This document shows, one piece after another, positions 1 to 9,250 of a stretch of DNA of 64,000 nucleotides; the stretch's first letter is position 1, and each line of letters begins with the position of its first letter. Source of the DNA: WRGA01 sp031553395 (GTDB lineage Bacteria; Bacteroidota; Bacteroidia; Bacteroidales; WRGA01); contig JAVBLR010000006.1 in assembly GCA_031553395.1 (NCBI GenBank), positions 1-64,000 of the forward strand. The letters are read 5' to 3'. The position numbers and the translations under genes were made by a program. A model generated the notes under the pieces. That model saw only the letters and a list, made by a program, of their open reading frames with translations, was not told where the DNA came from and made no database searches.

Positions 1-3000
1 CAACTTGCTTTCCATCCCTATCTACATATCTTACAGGATTACCCAAACAGTAAGCGTATTGGCTCCAACTGTAATATTCCTCAGCTTTAGAATCTCCTGT
101 TGTAAAACTACCTAAATCTGAATTATATTGCCTCGCATGAAGATCATACAATCCCAGCCCAAACATCAGTTCTTCTTCCTTGCCACCGAATTTATAAGGT
201 TGTGCACTCTGCCCCCCACTTTCATTATTATTTACCTTGCCATACGGGAAATAATATGTATTCTGAACTACTTGCCCGTTATCTCTGGCTACCACACAGT
301 TATTACCCAAATGATCGCGCAGGTAAAAATAATAAATTCCATTCCAATAATAGCCATTGTCGAAAAGTATTTTTGGGAGAGAATTGCTGTCTAATACTTT
401 ATTGCCTACATAAAACCGCCGTTTAGAAGAATTTGGAGATGTGTATTTCGGACGATTAACATTTTCTACCGGATCGAGCGACAGCCCCGAATGCCAAGTG
501 TAAGCAGTACCTAATTTCTCTCCTGTAGCCGAATATGCGTAATCGATTGTTCCCATTATAGCCGGTACTTTTACCTGCTTGGGCATACCCAGTACATTAT
601 AGACATATTCTGCTCCCTTATATGGGTCTTTGGTCATCGAACCGTTGGCATCGTAGGTATAAGCACCTGTTCCTTGAGAATAATCGATAAAATTATCACC
701 ATGGCAAGGATGTTCATCAGGAATCTCAGCTACCCAATTTGTAATCCTGTTCATTTGGTTACCATTATAACTAATCGAAATATCTTCTAATTCCAAATCC
801 TCCAACCGGAATAAATAGTTCATATTTCCATTCTTGTCGTAACCATAATGGGTCCCGTATCCACCGGAACAGGAATAATCATCCCCAAACCATATGCTAC
901 CGCCTGATTCTGTAAAAAAACTCTGCGTGTCAGTTAAACGAGAGAGGTTGTCGTAGGTATAATTATACCCTAAACCCCATTCTGCCAACGTTCCATCTTT
1001 TTTTTCCATAGATGAAATGTTACCATTCCAACGCGGAGTGTTTCCGGTAAATGATTCGTTGTAATACAGTTTTTCTGAAAATTTCTGTCCCGAAATCTTC
1101 GTCAGCCACGAACGGATATTGTAGTCATAGGTTAGCTTTAGGTCTTGCCGGTTGGCTGGCATAGCAGTTTTGAGGCGCCCCAGTTCATCGTAGGTATTTT
1201 CTACAAGCGTTACCTCTGGGCGGTCGTAATTCTGGTCGTTTATCTGGTGCTTGACTGTCTGCAACCTTCCGGCATGGTCATAAGCATATCTGTAACGTTC
1301 GTGTATTTCATAGGCACTCATAAGATGGTTTAGCTTTGTTTTCTTTTCCGTTACTTGTCCCGAAAAATTATAGGCAAAATATTCCTGATTAGTGTAATCA
1401 ATATCGTCGGTTTGTGTTTGTATTAAGTTACCCCTGTAGTCATAATAAAAAGCTTTGTGAATAGAATAATAATAGCCGTCGGCATCGAGTACAGCTGTTG
1501 TCCTTCCTGTCAATAAACCTTTGGCTGCTGTTTTATTGTTGTCATCGCCATAACGGGTATTAAATCCACTTTGGAGTTTATACTGCAAACCCAGCCCACT
1601 GAAGTCTCCTCTTGTAAGAAAATCATAATTATCATAGTAATTGGCAATCAATACTCCCTGGTAATTTACATCCGGCATTGTATTCCATGTATATTGGTAA
1701 GCTCCCGTGCCAGATTGCTCTGTAACCACAGCTTCGCGGTATTCATTCCTCAATTGGTCATGGGATTTGTTTATCACTTGTGTACCCGAAATAATTATCC
1801 TACCGAAAGCATCGTATTTACTGTAAGCCCACGTGTTTGTTTTTCTCTGCTCTCCATCCTGCGAAAAAATAAGGCGGTCGGCTTTGTCATAAACCATATA
1901 TATGGGTTCACATCCGGGTAATTTTTTCCAGATACAACGGTTTCGTTCGTCGTACTTGTAAATATAGGCGTACTTTTTTAATGCATCGTTCTCATCGTTT
2001 GATGGTGTTGTAGTAAGGTTTGTCATTGGCGATAGGACATAACACAAATTACCGAAATCGTCGTAAACGTAGTAGGTGTCGTAATAATCCATTCCGTTTT
2101 TTTGGCGGGTAAGCAATACCCTTCCCAATTTGTCTTTGAATTCATACGACAGGTTGCCGTCTTCATCTGCAATTTTGGTAACAAATAGTTGATTGGCTGC
2201 GTAGTAGGAGTTGGCTTTTAATGTTGTTGTCATACCGCTGCCGGAGACAGAATAATTCAGACACCGCAATTCGGTAGTAGTTTTATTTGTTAAGTACTCT
2301 GTTTTTACCGCTTTGCCATTATTATGCCAGTTTTGTCCGGGGCCGAATTGTTGCGTAACGCGGTTTAAGGGGGATGCTTCGTAATCTGTCCATAAATGAG
2401 GATTGTCATCATTCCCGTAAGTTTGTACTATCTGCAGCTTGGGGTCAGCTACAAAAGCTCCATTATTGCCGGCAAATACACCGGGAAGCCAAGCGTTTGA
2501 CTCACGCCCGAAGTCGTCATATTCCTGCAACGCAACCAAATCAGCCCTATTGGGTGTAATTCCTTTTTGAACGCTTTCTGTGGGACGGCCAAGTCCATCG
2601 AAATATTGAATGGTAGTAAGTGCAGGAACACCGGCATTAAAAGGGTCACTTGAATAATACTGTCGTGTTTCTATTAATGGTACAATTTTAACAATATAGT
2701 TTTGATTATTACTAAGAGCGAATTTCTCAGAAAAGTTACCTTCAATATAAGTTGTTATATTTCCATTTGCATTGAGCCCCTCCGAAACGATGTAATAAGT
2801 ACCCGGGTATATCCCGTATTTCATACTTGCCTGATTTTCCTGATTGCATCCACCTACTTCATCATAGGAATTACTTTCTTCAATTTGGTATCCGCTACTG
2901 TCTAATAAATAAATGGCCGTTGTATTTACCTCCGAAGCACAATGAGATACAATAAGGAGGGTATTTTCTGTTACGGTAAAACGGTAAAAAACATCATTCC

Positions 3001-3187
3001 ATCCGCTTCCCCTGTAATTATCGGTAAGATTACGGGTATCCTGAGTATTTGTAAATGTAAATGAAGCGGTTTTAACCCCAAGATCTATAGCTGTCTCCCG
3101 CGTATTTTGAGCAAATGTGTTTTCAACATATATGCACAATGCTATACATATGCATACAAATATCTTAATTAAATATTTCTGTTTCAT
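1..3187 (-). CDS. DUF6443 / RHS repeat-associated core protein, C-terminus beyond left edge
   Basis: Reading the minus strand from the ATG at 3185-3187 gives an open frame that reaches base 1 without a stop (about 1062 codons). It begins with a signal peptide (MKQKYLIKIFVCICIALCIY, then FAQ). A PPC-like beta domain follows at about residues 30-165. A DUF6443 segment at about 180-300 contains IQYFDGLGRPTESVQKG. Dozens of YD repeats (YDDFGNLCYV, YDKADRLIF, YDELGRLKT) follow, then the RHS core, with YFYLRDHLGN, FGGKEEE, GLYDLHARQYNSDLG and NPVRYVDRDGK. The core is where variable C-terminal tips normally begin, so any toxin or effector tip would lie to the left of the window. It is the last visible gene of a minus-strand run with the two genes upstream. 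The family forms cage-like shells around a C-terminal cargo; a role in contact-dependent antagonism is inferred only. Confidence 0.85.
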   Translation of the reverse strand, partial: MKQKYLIKIFVCICIALCIYVENTFAQNTRETAIDLGVKTASFTFTNTQDTRNLTDNYRGSGWNDVFYRFTVTENTLLIVSHCASEVNTTAIYLLDSSGYQIEESNSYDEVGGCNQENQASMKYGIYPGTYYIVSEGLNANGNITTYIEGNFSEKFALSNNQNYIVKIVPLIETRQYYSSDPFNAGVPALTTIQYFDGLGRPTESVQKGITPNRADLVALQEYDDFGRESNAWLPGVFAGNNGAFVADPKLQIVQTYGNDDNPHLWTDYEASPLNRVTQQFGPGQNWHNNGKAVKTEYLTNKTTTELRCLNYSVSGSGMTTTLKANSYYAANQLFVTKIADEDGNLSYEFKDKLGRVLLTRQKNGMDYYDTYYVYDDFGNLCYVLSPMTNLTTTPSNDENDALKKYAYIYKYDERNRCIWKKLPGCEPIYMVYDKADRLIFSQDGEQRKTNTWAYSKYDAFGRIIISGTQVINKSHDQLRNEYREAVVTEQSGTGAYQYTWNTMPDVNYQGVLIANYYDNYDFLTRGDFSGLGLQYKLQSGFNTRYGDDNNKTAAKGLLTGRTTAVLDADGYYYSIHKAFYYDYRGNLIQTQTDDIDYTNQEYFAYNFSGQVTEKKTKLNHLMSAYEIHERYRYAYDHAGRLQTVKHQINDQNYDRPEVTLVENTYDELGRLKTAMPANRQDLKLTYDYNIRSWLTKISGQKFSEKLYYNESFTGNTPRWNGNISSMEKKDGTLAEWGLGYNYTYDNLSRLTDTQSFFTESGGSIWFGDDYSCSGGYGTHYGYDKNGNMNYLFRLEDLELEDISISYNGNQMNRITNWVAEIPDEHPCHGDNFIDYSQGTGAYTYDANGSMTKDPYKGAEYVYNVLGMPKQVKVPAIMGTIDYAYSATGEKLGTAYTWHSGLSLDPVENVNRPKYTSPNSSKRRFYVGNKVLDSNSLPKILFDNGYYWNGIYYFYLRDHLGNNCVVARDNGQVVQNTYYFPYGKVNNNESGGQSAQPYKFGGKEEELMFGLGLYDLHARQYNSDLGSFTTGDSKAEEYYSWSQYAYCLGNPVRYVDRDGKQV

Positions 3188-3291
3188 ACGTTATTTTTTA
3201 TTTTTACATTTTAGTTGTATGGAAACTCGCATAAAACATCATTGCCTTTGGTGAAAGCTTTTTCATGCTCGTTTTCATAATACTTTATGTA

Positions 3292-6200
3292 TTATTTTCT
3301 GTAATTATAGCGATAGAGTTCAATGATGCTGTTATCCTTATCTCTGATATACTCCAACCGGTTGAAAGAATCATAATTATAATTTATCCGGTTTCCCCGG
3401 GAATCTATCATATATTTCAATCCAATTAAAGGCAAATAAGTATATGTATTAACCTGTGCATTCTTCAATGCGGGGTTGGACCTTAAATCATTGATTTTTG
3501 TTATATCCGGAGTTATCATATTTTCGAGATTTTCTATATACGATTTCGTCAGGATAGCTTCAACTTCGGAATACGAAGCATTTTTAATCTCCGCCACAGG
3601 ATATTTACCATTGTATGACCAAAGGTATGTAATTGGCAAATTATCTTTTCCCCTGATTTGTAAAACACATCCTTTCTTATTGTATTTATCGATAGCATAT
3701 TCAGGTGTATAATATTGATTATAAATACTCAATGAGGCAGGAGTTTGAGAGTTGAATGAAAATATATTGCCGGGTAAATACATGCTTAAAGTATCTTTAT
3801 AAACGGTTTTGTTTGCAGAAATAACATTGCCTTGATTCAATGTAATTGTTTCAACAGGAATGCCTACCATTTGCTTATTCCTCATGCCAATACTTACCGG
3901 GTCGGCATAATCCGTAGGGTATTTAATTTGTTTCTCAATCAGATTGTTTCTACTGTCATAATATTTTACAGATGTTTGCATAAAATTCTCATTATATGAA
4001 TACTCTTTTGTTGTGGTAACCGGATTGTTATTGTTGTATTCAGTTGTTGTTTCTTTTGTCAGTTTCCACCATTGTGAATAAATATCATAAAATTTGGCTG
4101 AATAATCTGATATAAACTGATAGCCTTCATTGGATGGATTAACAGTTGCTATGTTTATTATGGAATTTATGTCACTTGAATGGTTTTCTCCAGTAAAAGG
4201 AATACTCACTACTCTCATCCCTTTTATACTCGGTCTGTCCACTTGTTCATAGTTGTAAGTAATTGTTTTTACAGCATCTCCATTTTTATCAAAATAAGAG
4301 GTCTTAACCGGTAGCCCATTATTCAGTTTTGGAATAGTAGGAAATCTAGGAATATCTTGTGATCCCAGTTCAGGTGTTTCATCGGGTTCGTTGAAAAAAT
4401 TATAAATGGCATAACCATTATTTTGATTATTTAAGCTGTTGGTTTCTTTTACCGAACAGTATCCCACCAAACTTCCGGATGCTGAGAAACTAAATGGAGT
4501 ATATGAATCGGAATAACCTCTGACGAATAAGAAATCATTAATTCCAATATTGGAAATTGGAGTTTTTGGATTAGATCTTAATAAAAATTCGTTAACAAGA
4601 ATAAGATTACAAAATTCAGGTTCTGACATTAATAATCCCGAACTTTGATAATCATAATTCATTTTTGCAATATTCTTATTCCCGTCAACGTTGCTAATAT
4701 TTTTTATACGAATTCCTGCTTTAGGCAAATTCTCCGGAGAATTTGTTGAAAAATCCATGTATGTAATATAAGACCATAGTGAATATTTGTAATTTGGCTT
4801 GAAGTACTCATCTACTCCAAAAATGGTAAGTTCATAATTACCAGGACTCAATACAAGAGGCATATCATCGCACCTATCCATAATTTTATATTCACCTAAA
4901 TCGTATTTTTGAATAACCCCATCACTTCCATATTTAAATAACCGAATGGCTAATGGATTGTTTGATTGCTCTTTATTCTCATCGTCAATTGTAAAATACG
5001 TAGACATTGTGGCCGATATTGTAGAGCTAACACTAAAGCGAACAGTAAGAACATCGGGCTTGGGTGTTTCTTCTTCTTCATAGAAATTTTTGGATGTAAC
5101 ATGAGCTAATGTTTTAGTTACATAAGCTCCGGTAGAAGACTCGCTATTATAATTATTATATTCATGAGGCTCATATTCAAAAACTGTTTTTCCACCTGTA
5201 GGGTATATTATCTGTGTTAAAATCCCGGCTTGTGTATATTGAAATTTGACACCTCGATCAACCCCCTTAATCATAGGAAAATCATCCCGACCTGTCAAAT
5301 ATGTTGGAATTTTTGTTTGCTGTTCTATTAATGACATAGGTGCATTAAATCCCCAGCAACTTCTACCATTATCCACTCCATTGTAATAGCCCCAAATATC
5401 AATGGAATTTGAAGTTTTTGTCGGCAGAGCGGTGGTGTTGTATACAAATTGATATTTTCTTTCTTCATTCCCATTGTATTCCTTTAGTCCATTTAATTGT
5501 ATTCTGTTTCTTGCATAATTATTAGGAGTTATTACTTTCTCGTAGTCAAATGAAAAGTTTTTAATATTCCCGATTTTATTCGAGATATTGATTGTTGACA
5601 ATTTTCCCGGCTTTTTATAAATATCCACAGGTTCCAGGTCATCCCGTTCTGTCGTATTAAATTTTATTTCGCAATGATTTGAAGATATTTTCGTTAAAAC
5701 CAATTGTTCTACTTGTGATTGGGAATAATTGTAATATTCATATCTGCTTTGAACTCCGGATGTAATATTAATTCCCTGTTGTAAACGAGCAATTTGTGTA
5801 AATACCGATTCATTGAGAGTTGGTATTGTATATATTTTTTCCTTTTTATATTCGAATGTAATTTTATTTCTTAACGGAGATACAATAGAGTCAAGCATCC
5901 AGCTACTCAGCACTTCATGTTGTGGATGTACAGTTGAAGATCTTAATCTAAATATTTCAGCACCGCTTAGCCGCCCTGGATCTTTATTGTACCCATATGG
6001 CATACTGTAAGAAGTTGTTGTTTCATAAGAACTAAAAAAGTAGGTGTAACCATCTCCATCTGATATTATCCATCTTTTATATATAATATCATAAACAGCA
6101 CTCATGTATTTCCCGGCTTTCTGAATAATGGGTTTCGCTATTTGATTACTATTCCCATTAATTCCTTTTTTCTGAAAAAACATGGTTCCACTAAAACCAC

Positions 6201-6690
6201 CGAAATTAAAATGGAATAGATCAGGTTCAGGATCTCTATAAGTAAGATATGACGCTAATCCGCTAAAGTCTTTTATAACTTCATACCAGTTTAAATGGTT
6301 GTCACTGCCGATTGGTATGTTATTTTCATCGAAATAATATCCAATAGGAGCGGATTCGAAATCATCCCAACCTCTTACCTCCTTTGTAATACAACCTCCA
6401 GCATTTAGTGACCAGCCAAGCCCTACCCAACTTGCTTCTTGTGCAACCTTAATTCCAGAAGCATGATAAGATAATGATATCGGAAAGGTTTTTCCATCTA
6501 AGTCTATTTCATACAAAGGAATGGATATATTGGGAATTCCGTTGTAATGTCCTACAGGTATCGATCCGTATACCCCTAATGCCGCGGCATTGGGAGAAAC
6601 AGGAACTATTTTATTAGGATGCCAATCTTCCTGTGACATTAAATTGATTTTAATTATTATAAATAATACAACAAAATATATCTTTTTCAT
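3292..6690 (-). CDS. Secreted YD-repeat (RHS-like) protein, 1132 aa
   Basis: The product has a signal peptide (MKKIYFVVLFIIIKINLMSQ). Its N-terminal segment is typical of large Bacteroidota YD-repeat proteins: GSIPVGHYNGIPNISIPLY, then LSYHASGIKVAQEASWVGLG and WSLNAGGCITKEV at about residues 40-105. A long beta-rich middle follows, with YD-like repeats at the end (IDSRGNRINYNYDSFNRLEY, then DKDNSIIELYRYNYRK). There is no RHS core, no DPxGL box and no variable tip, so it ends where the next gene's RHS module would continue. The gene starts 18 bp after the stop of 6709-7845 and ends about 100 bp before the DUF6443 protein, so the three are probably co-transcribed. The two YD proteins may act as a pair or form a split shell. 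Molecular function is unknown. Confidence 0.8.
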   Translation of the reverse strand: MKKIYFVVLFIIIKINLMSQEDWHPNKIVPVSPNAAALGVYGSIPVGHYNGIPNISIPLYEIDLDGKTFPISLSYHASGIKVAQEASWVGLGWSLNAGGCITKEVRGWDDFESAPIGYYFDENNIPIGSDNHLNWYEVIKDFSGLASYLTYRDPEPDLFHFNFGGFSGTMFFQKKGINGNSNQIAKPIIQKAGKYMSAVYDIIYKRWIISDGDGYTYFFSSYETTTSYSMPYGYNKDPGRLSGAEIFRLRSSTVHPQHEVLSSWMLDSIVSPLRNKITFEYKKEKIYTIPTLNESVFTQIARLQQGINITSGVQSRYEYYNYSQSQVEQLVLTKISSNHCEIKFNTTERDDLEPVDIYKKPGKLSTINISNKIGNIKNFSFDYEKVITPNNYARNRIQLNGLKEYNGNEERKYQFVYNTTALPTKTSNSIDIWGYYNGVDNGRSCWGFNAPMSLIEQQTKIPTYLTGRDDFPMIKGVDRGVKFQYTQAGILTQIIYPTGGKTVFEYEPHEYNNYNSESSTGAYVTKTLAHVTSKNFYEEEETPKPDVLTVRFSVSSTISATMSTYFTIDDENKEQSNNPLAIRLFKYGSDGVIQKYDLGEYKIMDRCDDMPLVLSPGNYELTIFGVDEYFKPNYKYSLWSYITYMDFSTNSPENLPKAGIRIKNISNVDGNKNIAKMNYDYQSSGLLMSEPEFCNLILVNEFLLRSNPKTPISNIGINDFLFVRGYSDSYTPFSFSASGSLVGYCSVKETNSLNNQNNGYAIYNFFNEPDETPELGSQDIPRFPTIPKLNNGLPVKTSYFDKNGDAVKTITYNYEQVDRPSIKGMRVVSIPFTGENHSSDINSIINIATVNPSNEGYQFISDYSAKFYDIYSQWWKLTKETTTEYNNNNPVTTTKEYSYNENFMQTSVKYYDSRNNLIEKQIKYPTDYADPVSIGMRNKQMVGIPVETITLNQGNVISANKTVYKDTLSMYLPGNIFSFNSQTPASLSIYNQYYTPEYAIDKYNKKGCVLQIRGKDNLPITYLWSYNGKYPVAEIKNASYSEVEAILTKSYIENLENMITPDITKINDLRSNPALKNAQVNTYTYLPLIGLKYMIDSRGNRINYNYDSFNRLEYIRDKDNSIIELYRYNYRK

Positions 6691-6708
6691 AAAGTATCTC
6701 TTTTTATG

Positions 6709-7845
6709 TTATTTCTTAATAATCACACTGCTTACAACTCCTCCCTTTACCCAAAAGCTCAGCACATAAGTACCCACAGGTAACCCCGAACAATTGAACA
6801 CTTCGGTATAAGCGCCTTTTTGTTTCATACTTATTGCTATTTCTTTGGTAATTCCCATAACCGAATGGCGCAGGGAAATGCCAACTTCGGCCGGTTGTTC
6901 CAAATGGTATTCGATATTTAACATATTAGAAACCGGGTTGGGATTGAAGTTATATGTAAAGTTTTCCTTTATCCATTGTTGGGGATCAAATGGTTTCTCT
7001 TCTGTAACATTCAAACTATCGGATTCGAGTACAGCCAAATTTTCTGGGTCATCCTCCAGATAATAATGCTCCTGTGGTGGATAGAAAAAAGCGGTGGTAA
7101 ACACATCCTTTATCGAATCCAGCCGGTGAACTGTGCGGATGGTTTCAAATACCGGATAACGGTAGCCTTTGGAGTACCATTTGTAGGTTTCGATGCGTGT
7201 ATCGATGCGGATACTGTCCATCGACGGGATACTGTCTGAAAATATCGTTTGCACCGAATGAATGCGGAGAACGTTGTTCAACGTATCTTTCGAAGGCAAT
7301 ATCATTTTCCCGAAAGCATCGGCTTCAACTTGTATTTTTCCATGTGTGGACATCAATACCGATTGCGAATAAAGGCATTCGGAACTGTAATCCGTTGCGA
7401 TCTTCGTTTCGTACTTCATTGGGAATTGCATTACCGGAAGTGGGTTGTTATGGTGCATCAGGGTAGTTGCATTTTCATAACCCAGCATACACAATAAACT
7501 ATCTTTGAAATGATAATAGTAATTTGTTTGGTGTTCACGGCCTGTAACCAGTTCGTTTTTCTGTACATCTTTTATCCTGAATGTATCCATTCCTACGATA
7601 TAGATACTATCACGCCTCGCACGAGGTAAAACATAACGGAGTTTGTATTCGGGATTCACCGTTTTTAGCTTGCTGAAATCCCACAATACATTTTCGCCCG
7701 AACGTCCCGGGTCTTTGTAGTCTACTTGTTGTTTAATAATTTCGTCTCCCGGGCGCATCAGGTTATTTTTTTCTGTAAGTCGATGCTGGGAAAAGGCAGG
7801 AAGGCTGAATAATAATATAGCAGCCATGGAAAGGATTGTTTTCAT
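6709..7845 (-). CDS. Secreted protein with type IX secretion C-terminal sorting domain
   Basis: The 378-aa product starts with a signal peptide (MKTILSMAAILLFSLPAFSQ). The body, about residues 25-290, is a beta-rich region I cannot assign to a family. The last ~80 residues match a type A sorting tail: FNPNPVSNMLNIEYHLEQPA, then GLPVGTYVLSFWVKGG and a terminal VIIKK. Such tails direct cargo through the type IX system to the cell surface or medium and are cleaved on export. It is the first gene of the minus-strand run leading into the two YD-repeat proteins, so it may be a surface partner of them. A TAnnTTTG element lies about 70 bp upstream. Confidence 0.75.
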   Translation of the reverse strand: MKTILSMAAILLFSLPAFSQHRLTEKNNLMRPGDEIIKQQVDYKDPGRSGENVLWDFSKLKTVNPEYKLRYVLPRARRDSIYIVGMDTFRIKDVQKNELVTGREHQTNYYYHFKDSLLCMLGYENATTLMHHNNPLPVMQFPMKYETKIATDYSSECLYSQSVLMSTHGKIQVEADAFGKMILPSKDTLNNVLRIHSVQTIFSDSIPSMDSIRIDTRIETYKWYSKGYRYPVFETIRTVHRLDSIKDVFTTAFFYPPQEHYYLEDDPENLAVLESDSLNVTEEKPFDPQQWIKENFTYNFNPNPVSNMLNIEYHLEQPAEVGISLRHSVMGITKEIAISMKQKGAYTEVFNCSGLPVGTYVLSFWVKGGVVSSVIIKK

Positions 7846-7911
7846 AAGCGATATGGTTGAAGGTTAATAGAAATACACAATACAATACACTAGAAATAAA
7901 AACAACTTTCG

Positions 7912-7919
7912 CAAATATA
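7912..7919 (-). promoter_or_regulatory. Bacteroidota-type -7 element (TATATTTG) upstream of the sorting-tail/RHS run
   Basis: On the minus strand the octamer reads TATATTTG, matching the TAnnTTTG consensus of the Bacteroidota primary sigma factor, about 67 bp before the ATG at 7845. No good -33 TTG is visible at the usual spacing, so this rests on one box. Confidence 0.35.
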
Positions 7920-8038
7920 TAAACAATAGTTTAAATATTTTTTATTAAAAAGCATGTTTTACAACATGTTTTTAATAAAATATGTATAAAGTAAGATAGT
8001 TATATGAAATTTATCTAATGGATTGATGAAGGTAGAGC

Positions 8039-8281
8039 AAACGCACGAAAATGTTCATATTGACACCGATATGAATATTTTAACCTCACCCCTGCCCCTC
8101 TCCGAATGGAGAGGGGAACTGCGGAAGGGATTTTCATATTTAGGCTTTATCTGAATTATTTCTTTTTTAGTTTCATAAGAACGAACTAATTACGCTAAAC
8201 TACTCCCCTCTCCATTCGGAGAGGGGCAGGGGTGAGGTCAGAAAACTTCATAACGGACTCGTTATTCAATTTCGTGTGTTT
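8039..8281. repeat. Composite hairpin repeat element with imperfect terminal inverted repeats
   Basis: Outer ends 8039-8050 and 8270-8281 are inverted copies with one mismatch (AAACGCACGAAA against AAACACACGAAA). Inside lie the sub-terminal motif TTGACACCGATATGAA (8060-8075) and, at the other end, TTCATAACGGACTCG (8248-8262). The core is a perfect 35-bp inverted repeat (8083-8117 and 8204-8238). Each arm also folds on itself: CCCCTCTCC and GGAGAGGGG around GAAT. No open frame is present. It fills most of the 497-bp gap between the divergent genes at 7845 and 8358. The sub-terminal motifs recur at 19.05-19.38 kb around a different core. Confidence 0.75.
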
Positions 8282-8326
8282 ACCCGTTAGGTTTGTTCTT
8301 TAAGTGTTTGATTAAAACTTTTATGC

Positions 8327-8334
8327 TATTTTTG
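8327..8334 (+). promoter_or_regulatory. Bacteroidota-type -7 element (TATTTTTG)
   Basis: TATTTTTG matches TAnnTTTG. A TTG at 8308-8310 lies upstream at roughly the right spacing for the -33 box. Transcription would start around 8341, which favours the ATG at 8358 over the one at 8343 for the downstream gene. Confidence 0.45.
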
Positions 8335-8357
8335 TAACACAAATGACAACAATCAAA

Positions 8358-9122
8358 ATGAAAAAGTTATTTTTATTTCTATTGATAGTATATTCGGGAA
8401 GTATCTTTTGTCAGCAAAAGACAATTCATGTTTTGGTTGCTCTTTGCGACAATAAAAATCAGGGAATTGTTCCTGTTCCTGCGAAAATAGGCAATGGGCA
8501 AGATCCGGACAATAATCTTTATTGGGGTTGTGCTTATGGAGTAAAAAGCTTTGTTAAACGACAACCGGATTGGACTTTACTGCAACAAATCAAAAGTCCG
8601 GAATCTAATATTCTCGAACGGTTGATTTTCAAACATAGCAAATCAGATGTTTATTTGATTGCTGATGCTTATGATGGGGCTTTTATTAAAGAAACTACTT
8701 CCGATTTTCTAAATTATTCAGCCGGATTAGATAAACAGGAAATTAATTCTATAAAAAATGTAACTTTGAAAACGGGAGGTGATGCTCAATTGATTTGTTA
8801 TATCGGGCATAATGGATTGATGGACTTTCGTTTGTCTTCGTATCCTGCAAATGTAGATGGTAAGAGTAGGGACGTTGCCATTTTTGCTTGTGCAAGTAAA
8901 CAATATTTCTCTGAACCAATAAAACAAACCAATGCAAATCCATTAATATGGACAACCAATTTAATGAGCCCTGAAGCTTATACATTGGTTGCAATGATTG
9001 AATCGTGGATAAAGAAAGAAGCTCCCGAAACAACACACGAAAAAGTGGCTCAAGCATATAATAAATATCAAAAATGTGGAATTAAAGGAGCTCGCAGGCT
9101 TTTTGCAACGGGTTGGAAATAA
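8358..9122 (+). CDS. Secreted protein with caspase-like (clan CD) His/Cys signature
   Basis: From the ATG at 8358 the 254-aa product begins MKKLFLFLLIVYSGSIFCQQ, a clean signal peptide. The upstream in-frame ATG at 8343 would sit almost on the promoter. I do not recognise a named family. The order of elements matches clan CD cysteine peptidases (caspase, gingipain, C11): a hydrophobic strand ending in His (LICYIGHNG, His151), and about 27 residues later a hydrophobic strand ending in Cys (VAIFACAS, Cys178). A strand VYLIADAYDGAFI precedes them. The N-terminus has IHVLVALCDNKNQGIVPVPA and LYWGCAYGVKSF. The length is close to a single caspase-like domain. The protein is probably periplasmic or surface-exposed. 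Protease activity is inference from two motifs; it could be an inactive relative. The gene stands alone between repeat elements. Confidence 0.6.
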   Translation: MKKLFLFLLIVYSGSIFCQQKTIHVLVALCDNKNQGIVPVPAKIGNGQDPDNNLYWGCAYGVKSFVKRQPDWTLLQQIKSPESNILERLIFKHSKSDVYLIADAYDGAFIKETTSDFLNYSAGLDKQEINSIKNVTLKTGGDAQLICYIGHNGLMDFRLSSYPANVDGKSRDVAIFACASKQYFSEPIKQTNANPLIWTTNLMSPEAYTLVAMIESWIKKEAPETTHEKVAQAYNKYQKCGIKGARRLFATGWK

Positions 9123-9143
9123 ACGAGGGGGCAAAAGGCTAAT

Positions 9144-9193
9144 GGCAAAGGGCAAAAGATACAAGTTTAACCTTCTTTCCTTTGCTCTTTGCC
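9144..9193. repeat. Inverted repeat, possible terminator of the caspase-like gene
   Basis: GGCAAAGGGCAAAAG (9144-9158) pairs with CCTTTGCTCTTTGCC (9179-9193) with two mismatches, 22 bp after the stop codon. It could terminate transcription, but no T-run follows, and similar GGCAAAGGGC-type sequence recurs near 28.58 kb, so it may instead be a dispersed repeat. Confidence 0.45.
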
Positions 9194-9250
9194 AAACAGA
9201 CTCAATTCATGAATAAAATTAAAATGACTATCTGTTTTTTCACCCATTGG

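Noticed and set aside
128..2905. Several plus-strand frames of 60-116 aa
   Set aside because: They are antisense to the YD-repeat protein, whose minus-strand frame is continuous and clearly coding across the whole stretch.
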